This document shows, piece after piece, positions 48,843-61,490 of a stretch of 64,000 nt of DNA. Position 1 is the stretch's first letter. Each line of letters opens with the position of its first letter. Location: positions 8,747,001 through 8,811,000 of the forward strand of contig CM035236.1 in NCBI GenBank assembly GCA_020226215.1. Reading direction: 5' to 3'. The stretch is from Sindora glabra (Eukaryota; Streptophyta; Magnoliopsida; Fabales; Fabaceae). The position numbers were made by a program, and so were the translations under genes. A model generated the notes under the pieces. The model ran no database searches. It had not been told where the DNA came from and saw only the letters and a program-made list of their open reading frames with translations.

Positions 48843-49640
48843 ACTAATAACCTTTTAATGTTTAACATTGCTTAGTTTATTGTATTTGTTACAATGTGAT
48901 GGTATTTTTGGATATGCAAGAACAAAATAGCCCATGATGTTCTCTCTCTTAATTAGAAACTTAAATTTCTACAATCTCTTCCAAGAATCATTATTAATAG
49001 AGTTATTGAGACTATAGCACTCTCAAATCATTATGCTTTTCTCCTTCTCATAGAATGGATATATGTTTAGTGAAATGGACAACTCTTTTGCAAGGTTGTT
49101 TCATGTTGAATGCTGATTAATCAATGAAAGGAAATCATGGCATTGCTAGTGCTAAGGGTTTAATACAAGATAGCAACTGTTATTAGGTAATGGGCTTTTA
49201 TAAAGGCTTGGGAAGAACATCAAACGTGGTAGCTAAATTATGAAAGTTTTTGGAAAGTTTAATATTGATTATTAGCATTAACATTACCTATTTAAATATA
49301 AAGATGGATGCTTTAATAGTTGCTAATATGTTTCAAAAAGGTAATTGTAATAATCTTTTCCTTAACCTTTTACTATCTGAATGTAAAATGCTTATGTAGC
49401 AGATTCCTTACAAAAATGCCAAGCATATGTTCTAAGAAGCTAATTAAGCTGCTAATTTCCTTAGGACAAAAAGTAGTAGGAACAATTTATTTTCTTTATT
49501 TTTAATAATCCCTTCAAGGACGTTAAGTTTCTGTTACATGAGGATATTTCCTCAGTTATGTTTCCTAGATTTTATGCTTATAATGTTAATGTAAACTTTA
49601 ATGGTTAGTTTTGTTACTATTTTCCTTTGAAAAAAAAGTA
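48843..49640 (+). pseudogene. LINE 3' portion (RNase H-like domain), continuing after the solo LTR
   Basis: The + strand reads VTMWWYFWICKNKIAHDVL, VKWTTLLQGCFMLNAD, SMKGNHGIASAKGLIQDSN, YKGLGRTSNVVAKL, MDALIVANMFQKGNCNN and NAKHMF. These give the order of the RNase H-like tail of plant LINEs and continue the LINE broken at 46998. An A-rich end at about 49630-49650 may be the tail. Confidence 0.75.
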
Positions 49641-50799
49641 TGAAAAGAAAAACACTAAGTTAAAATACACTACCATCTCCAAACTAGTGTAGACAAGTTT
49701 TAAAGATCTAATAAGTCTCTAAAGTTCTCTCAATAAGGCTATAATGAGCTTATAGCTATGGAAACAAATTTAGGTCAAGGGATAGCTCTATAAATCCTTA
49801 AAAAATACAAATTAAGATTTATAAAAAGTGAGTTTATTTAAGTGTGAACTTTAAGTGATCTAACCTACAAATGAGTTCGTATTTTTTTTTATATTTTTAT
49901 CTTCAAACTAAATTAATACATTACACAAATCGTAATCTAACTAATCTAATAGTCACTCTTAAATTCAATTCTTTATTTTTCAAATTAACATAATTTAAAT
50001 AAATTATTTCTAAATTAATGATTTTATTTTTAAATTAATAATTTCAAAGTGAACTTACTTTTATTATAGTTCATTTTGTCTTGAACTATTATTATGGATT
50101 AAGAATGCATTGAACATAAAATTTTTGAATTTATAATTATTATTTTTAACTTAAAATTATTTTAATTTTTTTAAAAGATATTTTTTAAAAAAGAAAAGTC
50201 TACAAATTAGATCCACGAGTCCATAATCCATAAATTTTAGGACTTGAACTCCCATTTAAGAAGTTTGCAATTTTTATGAACCTAATTACTCTGATTCGTT
50301 TATAGCCAATATACATAAACTCATTTGCAAATAAATTGGACAACCCTATTTAACAATCTAAATAAGCTTCTAAAACTCCATCTTTAGTAATATTTTAGGT
50401 CAAAAACCAAATGACAAAATAAAATATATATTTTTTCAGGCCAGGTATAAAATCATTTTTCATATAATTTAGGAAGAAATGTTATTTTAATTCAAAAAAA
50501 AGATAAAAAATACAAGTATTATGATCATGTACTATTTTACTTGCATTGAACAATTGTAATTTACCAAAAATCAAAATATCCATCAAATAAAAATAAGTTA
50601 GAATTTAGATTAAATTTTTTTAAATGTTTGCAATGGGGTTTTCCATTCAAATTTTGATAAGTACATTAATTACTCTATCAACTATTAATAATTTTAATTT
50701 TATAATTATAATAAAATAATTAATATACATGCCATAATTTAAATAAAAAATCTTATAAAAAATACTTTAAAAAAATTTATTTAAGTTTTGTCATAAAAA
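49641..50799. other. AT-rich region without genes
   Basis: Nothing coding is seen. Short matches between 49860-49880 and the complement of 50300-50320 (ATGAGTTCGTA / TAAACTCATTTG) hint at a decayed foldback element. Confidence 0.35.
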
Positions 50800-52300
50800 T
50801 AATATACAAATTGAATCGTTATTAAATTTAAGTCATTAAACCATCGCACCATATTTAATTTTATATAGAATTTTGCATCAAATCAAAAACATATATTCAT
50901 TCTAATGTTTCACAATACTTATTTGTGACAATAGTAATGGTTTAACAGGAGATTGTGGGCTTTTTGACTGAGAAACTACATTGAAAAAAATAAATTCTTT
51001 TAACCCTGCACTAATAAAACTAATTCCTCAAATCCTTAATTTTTTTTTTTAAAAAAAAAGTTGCTGGATCACGGAGTGGGGGAACTCGTGATCAATGGTT
51101 ACAGGTGGACCCCTCCTGTGATTAGGAATTTTTTTATCTAATTCAAGCCTTTTTTTTTTACTTTTTTTATCAAATTTTGAATCTAATTTTTTTAAATTTT
51201 CAATCATTTTTAATTTGTGACCCTTTTTTATTTTATTTATAATTTTTAATTAATTTATATTTGATTTAATTTTTTATATTTTGAATATTTATTTAATATT
51301 AATTAATAATTGATCTAAATAATAAACAATAATATTAATTTTCCAAAAATTATATAATATATTTAATACAATAAAATTAATAGTTATCGTAAGATTGTTG
51401 GAATAATTATTAATTTAATAAATACAAATTTTTACATATTTCTTGTAAACTTATTAGTTAAAAAATTTAAGTCATAAAAATAAATTATTAAATAATATTT
51501 TATCATACTGTAATGTATATATCTATAAAAATCGTTAACTAAAACATATACAAATTGAATCATTATTAAATTTAGGTCATTAAACCATCGCACCATATTT
51601 AATTTTATATAGAATTTTGCATCAAATCAAAAACATATATTCATTCTAATGTTTCACAATACTTATTTGTGACACTAGTAATGGTTTAACAAGAGATTGT
51701 GGGCTTTTTGACTAAGAAACTGCATTGGAAAAAATAAATTTCTTTAACCCTGTGTTGATAAAACTAATTCCCTAAATCTTTAAAACTTTTTTTTTTTTAA
51801 AAAAGGCTGCTGGATCACGGGGAGGGGGAACCTGTGATCAATGGTCACGGGTGGACCCTTCCTGTGATCAAGAATTTTTTTTATCTAATTCAAGCCCTTT
51901 TTTTTACTTTCTTTATTTTTTCTTCCTATTTTTTTATCAGATTTTGAATCTAATTTTTTTAAATTTTCAATCATTTTTAATTTGTGATCCTTTTTAATTT
52001 TATTTATAATTTTTACTTAATTTATATTTGATTTAATTTTTATATTTTAAATATTTATTTAATATTAATTAATAAATGATCTAAATAATAAACAATAATA
52101 TTAATTTTCATAAAATTATACAATATATTTTATACAATAAAATTAATAGTTATCGTAAGATAGTTAGAATAATTATTAATTTAATAAATACAAATTTTTA
52201 CATATTTCTTGTAATTTATTAGTTGAGAAATTTAAGTCATAAAAATAAATTATTAAATAATATTTTATCATATTGTAATGTATATATCTATAAAAATCAT
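50800..52300 (+). repeat. 744-bp direct tandem duplication
   Basis: Copy 1 (about 50800-51543) and copy 2 (51544 to about 52300) align almost base for base; TTGAATC at 50811 and 51555 sets the 744-bp period. Shared marks are CATTAAACCATCGCACCATA, TGGTTTAACA and a GC-richer hairpin-like core at 51063-51125 and 51806-51870. No frame is present. Confidence 0.88.
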
Positions 52301-55300
52301 TAACTAAACATGAAATAAGAAAATAATCTGCATAAAAAAATAAATATTTGATCAGTAAATTATGTTAATCCATAATATGATATAATTTAATTTTAAAAAA
52401 TAATTATATGCAAATAATATATTTTTAAGAAATTTGTGAAGAAAATTTGTAATATTATAATGCAATATTTAATTTTCATTCTATTACATGTAATATTTCA
52501 TGTTATATAAATAATAAAAATAAATTATACATTAAAAATTTTAATTTAATACTAAAAAATAAAGTGCTGAATTATGTGCCAAAAAATGATTAAAAAATTA
52601 TATTTTACAATGTTATAATTCTTATTTAAAAATAAAAAAATTATATTATTAAATAAAATATTTAATTAATTAGGATAGTGGAATATTAAGTATAATTTTA
52701 GTTAAATTCAATTTTTAAGTTTCAATTTTGCTAAAATTTAATAGAGTTGAATTTAATTATTTTATGGTAAGTTGAAGGTAGTTTTTGACCTTAACATTCA
52801 AAAAATAATAATTAAAATAATTTTAATTAATAAAAAAATTAAAGAAATTAATAACACTATTGTAAAAGTTAATTATATTTTTAATGACTTATTGTTTATT
52901 AACTTCAAAACTTATAATTTTGTATCCCATAATAATTCACTTTATCTCCTAAACTATATTTTACACTTAAAGTAACTAAATTATGCTACAAAACATGTGA
53001 TTATATACATGAATAAAGGAAAAGAAGGCATTGCTCCGTTATAAAATGATTTATTCAAATTCCTGAAATTCATGCAAAATTTTTTCTTGACATAGATAAA
53101 CATTTAGATCATATTGCTAAAATTGTTATTTATTTTGATATATTTTAAGGATAAGCTTAATCATTCATATATATTTATACAGATTAAGCGACTATTTAGT
53201 CATTATACATCATTATTGTATAAGTTAAGTGGGCATACGTAAATTTTGACCACATAACTACACTTTAGAAAACAAATGATTTAAATACAACATTGCCAAA
53301 ATAATTGCCTGATATACTTAATTTTTTTTTTCAAAAATTATAAGTCATGGGAAAAGGGTCTCCAAGACTTGATAATCACATACGCCCCCTTTTGTGACTA
53401 GTAAAAATATTTTTTAAAATAATTTATAATTTTTTTAATTGGAGTAACTATTATTTTAACTTAACTATTTTTTTTACTTAATTTAAATTTATATTTTTTT
53501 ATTTAATTAGATCTAATTTTCTAGAAATGTTTACTGATTTTTCACTGGTTGTCCTACTTTTTATTTTAAATTTACTATTAGCCTAATTAAGCCTTAATTT
53601 AATTGTTGACAATTAGAATATTTCTTTTATACTAATTATCTAAGGTTTTAAATAATAATCAATAATTTAAATAACTCTCTTAAAATTGTATAATATACAT
53701 AATATAATTAAATTTGGTAGTTATGAAAAAATAATTGGAATAAATAAAATGTCAATGAATAAAAATTCTGACTTGCTTTTATATAAAATAAATCATAGGA
53801 AGAATTAAATGATAAAATTAAAATTTAAAAAATATTTTATCTTAATGTCATGTATATATATGTAAAAATCTTTAGCTAATTATGAAATTAAAATATAATC
53901 TTCACCATGATAACAAATGTTTAATTTGTAAATTATGGTAATCCATTATTTAATATTTATTATGTCACATATAATTTTAACATTATATAAAAAGTAAAAG
54001 TTAAGATTGCAAAAAAAATTTAAAATAAATACTTAAAAATAATGTGTTGAATTCAACGTAAATATTTTTAAATGAAGATATTATAATGTTGTAATCATTA
54101 TGTATAAAATTAAAAAAAATCACATCATTTAAAGAAATATTTATTTATTTCAATTTTACTTATTGTTTCACGAATTTATGCTAATTTTTTGTAATTAGTG
54201 AATTAATTATATGTTTTATATCTATTAAAAATACTTCAAAATTAGTTGATTTTATTAATATTGAATTATAATTTTTATCAGTGTTATCTTAATATTAAAT
54301 ATACTTCCTTTCTTTTATTGTTATGACTTTATGGATAATTTTTAATAATTACGGATGGAAATACCACGTCACCCCCTTATTGATATACATCCATGATTTT
54401 TCTTACATGGAAAATGTTGTCTAATAAAAATAATAAGACCTAAGTCATTAATATTATAGATAATGTTGTTTGGAATGCTAGTGTGAGTCGCGACAACAGC
54501 TTATCGGCGAAAATACCTATTATATGACATATAATATATAAATTGTGGTGGTGACCAGATCCCAAGCCCATTTTCATTTTGTTTTAATTCATCCAATGCA
54601 TGCCTTTGTTTATTTGGTTAATATATTCAAAACTTGTTACTATATAGGGAAAAATGCGTAAAACAAAATGAAGGCTTTTCATGAGTTGCAAAATTAGAGG
54701 GTGAATTTTTAATATTTGATTTCACTTGTGCGGATTGATTTATAACCAAAACTCTGGTTTAGGAATTTATATACTAAAGTCAAATATCACCTTTAAAATA
54801 CCGTTAAATAATTAAATATGTTAGTGGTGAATTTAAGGAATTTGAATTTTAAAAATTGAATTTTGCTAAATTAATATTTAATATTTCTTTACCCTGATTA
54901 ATTAAGTAACTTAGCAAATGGTGTATTTTTTTTTTCATTTTTATGAGGGAAATATAACAATATATTTTTCTAATTTTTTAATAACTTTTCCACATGTAAT
55001 TCAACACATTATTTAGAAGTATTTAAATTATTTTTTTTTATATATTTTCCTTATTTGCATAACATAAATAGTATATGTGATGAATGAAAAATAAATAATG
55101 TTTCATAGTAGTAGAATTCTTATTTAGCAATTTGTTAATAATGTATAATGTCCATGTAACTAATTGTTTTTAAATTAAATTGTATCACATTGTGGACTAA
55201 CACGATTTACTAATAGAATATTTATTTTCGTGATGTAGATTATAATTTAATTTGATGTTTAATTAAATATTTTTATGAATATATACATCACAATATGGTA

Positions 55301-55700
55301 AAATACCATTTGAAAATTAAATATTATAATTTAAATATTCCATGCTATAGGTTTAGAAGAGAATAAGTAAAAAATTTGGTCTTAATATAAATTTTTATTA
55401 ATCTAATGATCTTTTAATAGTAACCAATTTAATCATATTATATATTTGATAATATTGTGAGAGTGAAAACAATTACGGATTATTGTGTGAAACATTGAGT
55501 AATTAGTACCAAAGTAACATTTAAAATGTTAAAAAATACATGAAATTTTAGTTAAGGACATAATTACTAGATTGGTTGTATGGTTGATTAGAGAGACACA
55601 ATGCGATAATGGTAATGAAGCAATTAAATAAATGAATTTGATTAAATGTTACAATACAATAGTAAAATGTTTAGTCACCAAAATAATGACTATCAATCAC
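52301..55700. other. AT-rich region without recognised genes
   Basis: A diverged relative of the 744-bp unit lies at about 53180-53900, with its GC-richer core at 53340-53400. Nothing else is seen. Confidence 0.4.
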
Positions 55701-55759
55701 ACATCGAGGGCGTCGCCTTACTTGTCGTGGTCATTGAGCAAGAGCACAGTACTGTTCGC

Positions 55760-55900
55760 CGTTGTCATCATTATCATTATCATTTACTTGAGTCGGGCAG
55801 GTTTGAACCATAGAGGATGGGGAGTTCAAATCCCACCGGGAGGACTAAAATAGTGGTATAAGGTTTCTGAGGGTGAAAAACCTTTATTGTTGTTGCTGGT
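55760..55900 (+). mobile_element. Possible tRNA-derived SINE with TTG tail
   Basis: AGTTCAAATCC at 55823-55833 is a perfect match to the RNA polymerase III B-box consensus. A weak A-box-like stretch lies upstream. About 50 bp downstream the sequence ends in TTATTGTTGTTG (55884-55895), like the TTG tails of the tobacco TS SINE group. The 5' border and target duplications are not identified. Confidence 0.4.
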
Positions 55901-55949
55901 CCAAGGGTCCACTGGCGTATTTAGTAGCGAATGCAGGCGGGTCAACAAA

Positions 55950-58050
55950 CAACGCCATCAATGAACTGTGGGCTTGTAGAGTTGAATGTGAGGGTGATAA
56001 GGTGAAGAACGATAACTGCGAAGCATCATAATGGTGTTGCGATGGTGTGAAACTGTAGGAAAGTCCAACATCTGCACCTGTGAAGAATTGTGCTGAGGGG
56101 GTATAACTTGATGAACCTGCACCTCTTATATCAGCCTACATTAATAGAAGGGTGTAGGAGGAAGGGACACCTGCTTATGTCACTGCTGGATGACCATACG
56201 AGATACTTTCGTTATCATCCCCCTCATCGAGCAAAATAGGATTCCTAAAAGATATGAATCTGTGGCTTCTCCTGCCACGCCAAGGCTCAAGAATGGGCGG
56301 TTTCGGTAATTATATAGCGGGGTAACAGGTTGGGAAGCTGTCATATTTCAATGTTCTCCCAGTGCTCGAAGCATAAGGCCATATTCTCGATCCACTGTCT
56401 CTCTAAATTGATTATACGGTTGAGAGGGTGAATCCTCGACACTGAGCCGGCATAATCTTTCAGCACATCAGCCCGTAAAAAAGTCTCATAGTTACAACTT
56501 AATGCTACCACAATATCAAAATGTAAGCATAAAAGTTTATGAATGGTAAAAGGTTACCACAAATCTTGGACCACCATTAATCGGATGAATCCATTATCTG
56601 GTGTGTCTTCGGTACTACCTCATGTAGCCCGACTCAGGACTAAGAGCATCTGTCAATACTTCAGTCAATGAAAGTGTACTATGCCATGCATTCTAAGCAA
56701 TAATGAAAATGACATGTTATTTGCACCAATCTTTGGATGTTTCCCCCCGAAATTGTAAGGTATAACAAGAACTGAAGTTGAATGGATCCTGTAGCATTGG
56801 CTGCCGCCGACCAAATTGTCATAACACACGATCTGCGTGGTGCCATTCGACGATATGGAAGTAAATGATGGGGACTAATGCCAGCCATATGTTGGGTAAG
56901 GTCAAGCAATACTATGGAATCAACTGCTGTACATCGAAAATGTCAAAAGGCTGCCGAATAATCTACATTACACAAGTGTAATATAAGTAAGCATTTCACT
57001 AGAAATGAGATTTGGTTCCGTTAAAGACAATAAAGTATGGCTTTATATCTCGTCAGTCCTCATCTGATTAAGCAATAGTCTATATTGGCATAAAGTCATT
57101 CCTAACGGTCGAGAAGGTAGCTCAGTTTTCTTCCACCTGCGAGGAATATAAATTGTGTATTATTAATCTGGAATGTTTGACCTGTTATAAGAAGTTTAAT
57201 ATAAATATAATGTATAATCCAAACTTGAAGCCCAAAGGTGGAAGTAAATGGTAGATGTCTAGGCTGGATCAAGATACGACGGTCTATATGGTGCTAGAAT
57301 GGGAAATCAATCTCATGCCTATAAATATAATAGGTGCAAACATCCACAATATTAATCTCACCGCATTGTGTGGCAGTACACAAATCTCTATACAAGCATG
57401 CAAGAACCGCCGATCCCCAACTATATCGGTCGGCATCTTTAAAGTTTTCTAGCAATGTCAAATACATTAATAGCATTCTGTGACCCGAAGTGTCGGGTAT
57501 CAGGTAACCCCTTATAAGTCTCAGAATATAAGCTCATGCAAAGCACCGTATTTATTCTTTATCTGCATCCTCTAGTAAGTGTGCAAAGTTAGCTGCTAGC
57601 CACGGGATGCTAAGGCACTAGCCTTATAAATATTCATCGGGCGGTCTGATCTTAAGCAGATCTTTGCACTGGCCCCGTCAATCATGTCTAGTGTATCCAC
57701 ATATGAGGACGCCCTCATAAGGTAAACCTAACTGAATGGAAACATCATGTAGGATAATAGTACACTTCCCTGAAGTGGTGTGAAAAGTTTATGTCTCCGG
57801 ATGCCATCGTTTGACCAAGGCGGAGACCAAAACTGTATTGAAATCAAAATGTCCAAGCCGACTGACACTGCAAAAGTGTGCTTGTTGAAGATAAGGCATA
57901 ATTGCTAGTGGTGGATCAAAGAGTTGATTCACATGGGCGACCTATCGTAATGTCAGGATTTGATCCTCTTTTTTACATCAATTAAAAAAATTAGTTACAA
58001 CATTTATAATTAAACAATCACTACTAGGTGAAAGAAATTACTTGGCCTAA
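55950..58050 (-). pseudogene. Plant mobile domain (PMD, MAIN-like) gene remnant
   Basis: The minus strand between about 57960 and 57680 reads PPLAIMPYLQQAHFCSVSRL, LVSALVKRWHPET and a stretch with TIILHDVSIQLGLPYEGVL. These are the landmarks of the plant mobile domain (also annotated aminotransferase-like), found in MAIN/MAIL1 and in transposon-borne relatives. Lower-complexity sequence to about 55950 fits the usual C-terminal tail. Stops occur, so it looks decayed. It lies on the same strand as, and downstream of, the Mutator-like transposase. Confidence 0.7.
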
Positions 58051-58499
58051 CAACATTGCCTGCGAAATATGTCTAGACTACAAGTACAATATAGAGTTAT
58101 CATTGGGCCCAAGGGTCACAACACGATGCCAGCCGGCCATTATATTCGGGAGCTATGGGTTACGATAGTATGGATGAGTTAAGTTAATTTCACAACCATC
58201 AATTTATGCAAGTAATCCAAAATGAAGTAAGAAATAAAATAATTTAATTCCATGAGAAAAGCATAAAAATTGTATAGATACAACAAATTTTCTAGCTTCT
58301 ACCAGTATATTAACAAAAAATGCATAATCTAGACACTATCATAGTACAGATCTTGATGAACGCATTGTTGGTTGACATTTTTAGGCCCTGGATTGTCATG
58401 GCACATTTTGTTGGGTGGATGGACATGTTGCATGATTATGTCCAGTTTGTCGGCATAACTCGTACCTCTGAAGGTATGATGCAGCCTCTCTCCAATCCA

Positions 58500-61490
58500 T
58501 TTCATTTTTAATTCATGTGGAACGTGGTCGACTGTTGGGATGTACCTGTACTAGATCTGGTACAAAAATTAGCCCGTTCTTGGTGGCCAATGCTCCATTT
58601 CGCCGATTGGGCGAAACTTATAACTGTAAGCTTTCACTATTGTATCTAATTGGAATTTCGAATTGACGTACTGCAATTGATCCAGTAAGACCTTTGCACA
58701 AGTTGCAAAAACATGTTGAAAGGGCTAATGCTCCACTTGAAATTTACCGTAATCGCAAGTTCGATTAGACAGGCTAACTTTGCAAGTTTGTCCACACTAT
58801 TTCCAAGTCAGGTCATACAGCTCATCAACCTTAAAGGACGACCCTAAACAGTCAAAGCGACGAATGTGACAGGTAGATGCTTTCCAAATACACCCTTGAA
58901 TCTTTTTTCAGATATCTTCACTGAACACCTTTCCTGCCCATAATTGTACTATAATGGTCTCCGCTCGATAAATAAAGTATGCAGTGTTGCTTTGACCAAC
59001 TCAGTAATCGGTAAAAATCTAATCTTTTTGAAAATACTGTTGATACACTCCGCAAGGTTAATGGTCATATGCCCTCATCGTTGACCTTCCTCATCGTAAG
59101 CATGACTCTATTGATTTTTTAGGATATTACTAATCCAATCAACAGCTTTTGGATACAATTGGCATAATTCATCCAACTTGCAATTAATAGTATATCGCTC
59201 ATATTGGTAACCTATACGACACACAGTTATTATTGAATAAACAATAACCATGATAGGCAATGAAATTTAAATAATAGCTATGTAAGTAAAATGCACCGAT
59301 GTTAGTAAACAGTTTCTTTAGCCGCGCCATCTTAAAAATTGAGTTTAAGTTATTAGCGATGTGGCAAAGGTAAAACACGTGGTATGCATAAAGGGGTTTC
59401 CACCTTATATGTGGGTTTGCTACAGCTACGACTACAAAGGCAAGGTTAATGGTCATATGCCCTCATCGTTGACCTTCCTCATCATAAGCATGACTCTATT
59501 GATTTTTTGGGATATTACTAATCCAGTCAACAGCTCTTGGATACAATTGGCGTAATTCATCCAACTTGTAATTAACAGTATGTCGCTCATATTGGTAACC
59601 TATACAACACACAGTTGTTATTGAATAAACAATAACCATGATAGGTAATGAAATTTAAATATTAGCTGTGTAAGTAAAATGCACCGATGTTAGTAAATAG
59701 TTTCTTTAGCCACGCCATCTTAAAAATTGAGTTTAGGCTACTGGCGATGTGGCAAAGGCAACACACGTGGTATGCATAAAGGGGTTGTCACCCTATATGT
59801 GGGTTTGCTACAGCTATGATTAATCCAGGATGTCTATCTGATATCAAGCAAATTTCTTATTTGCCTTAAACAACATGTTGATGAAGGTTTAATAAGAACT
59901 AAGCCCATAACTCAGACGTCTCCCCCTCTACCACGGCAAATGCAAGAGGCACGACCTTTCTATCACTATCCCGATAAGTAATACCCCCATATACTTTCCA
60001 TATAGAAATATGCCATCAATTTGAACTATTGGTTTCAAATAAAGAAACGCCTCGATGCATGGTTTGAAATTCCAAACACTTGATAAAACGTTACAGCTGG
60101 CTTATCTTCAGAATTACTTAGCAAACATTCTTTGCTAACAATCTCAAAGTAAGAATCATGATTAAAGTGTCGTACTGCAGTCAGCCACCATGAGAGTATA
60201 GAATACGACTTCTTTCAATTCCTAAATACGAGCGCGATGGCCCGATGTTTGCCTTTCCATATTTTTTATAAGACACTGAGTACCCAAAAATGCTATGGAT
60301 TCATTCAATGACTTCTCGAATGAACAAACTCAAATTTTCAGTCACCATGCCAACAATTTATGATGATATAACATCTATGTCCAATTTTGGATAATATCGG
60401 GAAAGAGAGGCAGATATACATGTATGGGCCCATTGTACTTAGATATTTGCCAATGATTCTCTCTTGATTTATGACATACTCTAACCCTCCAATTGCATTG
60501 TACACAATAGTTAGGGCATCGATATTCTTCATATTTGGCTAAAGAGTAGGGCACACAGAATGTATAGTGACTTCGAACTAAGTATATCTTTATTGCACGG
60601 CGAAATGACTTTTGGTCGACATATCGCAAACCCACATATGGCTCCAAGTTGTCATTGATATTCATGATGTCTCCTACTTCAGGGTAATCATGACTTACCA
60701 TAGCTTTTATATTTATTTGTGAAAAAAAGATAGCAGCCGATTCTATATATTAGCTTACCAGTGTTGTTAGGAGTATGGTCGTAATGTCATTTTTATCATC
60801 ATTATCTTCGTAATTGTCATCATCATTACTAAACCCCTCAAGAACATCATCATATGCAGCTTCCTCTTCAAATTCATCCATTATATTCTCTGCTTCCTCC
60901 AGGGAAGAGAGAGATTAAAGAAAACCATATTGGGGCTGAGAAAAAATATGGCTCTAGGGCATAGTCAATAGTAGGGGTGTGAAACGGTTGGCCAAACTCA
61001 AATTGCCTATTTATTCCAATAATGTACGGCTTGTAATGTGACAGCCCTTCATTGAAACTATGGGGTCGGCTGGTGGATAGTTGTGTGTATGGGCCACTAT
61101 CATGAACTGGTTAACTTGTGACATTCAGATTAAATTCCCTGATTGATACGTATGCATACAATTTTGGCCAAGATAATTAAGTAGGAAATCGTGCATTCAC
61201 TTCTTACTTGAATGTCATCATCATCTTCCAATACACTTGCCTTGTACCGTGTCAGATTTAATGAAAGCAAATGCCTATATACCAACTCAATTATAATTTG
61301 ATTTTCATCGAGTCGTAGCTTTTGACCCACTAGATTCTTAAGCTTATCCAGGGTGATATCTGATTTTATTCTTATTACTTTCACCTCATGACACTTAAAT
61401 GTGTCGCCTTCTTACGTCTCATAAATTTTTCCATTCGCGTAAATACAAATATTTTCCTCTCTTGTACTCATTTTAATTTCTACCATGGTC
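58500..61490 (-). pseudogene. Mutator-like (MULE) transposase, degenerate
   Basis: In coding order on the minus strand: a PB1-like N-terminal segment (61384-61200, TLDKLKNLVGQKLRLDENQI then EDDDDIQ); an acidic Asp/Glu-rich stretch (about 60900-60780); and the MuDR DNA-binding domain (60701-60400, with EPYVGLRYVDQKSFRRAIK, CNWRVRVC and WQISKYNGP). The DDE core (about 60380-58860) includes VPLAFAVVEGET and CLISDRHPGLIIAVAN. A SWIM finger relic follows (about 58800-58620, RTCDYGKFQVEH, where expected Cys residues are lost). Stops and frameshifts occur, and a 388-bp tandem duplication lies in the core. Terminal inverted repeats were not found. Confidence 0.85.
59053..59828. repeat. 388-bp tandem duplication inside the transposase
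   Basis: 59053-59440 and 59441-59828 start with CAAGGTTAATGGTCATATGC and align nearly throughout with scattered substitutions. Confidence 0.9.

Noticed and set aside
55632..55853. 73-codon open stretch with a hydrophobic run
   Set aside because: The run is a translated ATC repeat and the end lies in the SINE-like sequence.
55815..55860. Possible tRNA gene because of the B-box
   Set aside because: No cloverleaf or acceptor stem can be formed around it; a SINE-like element fits better.
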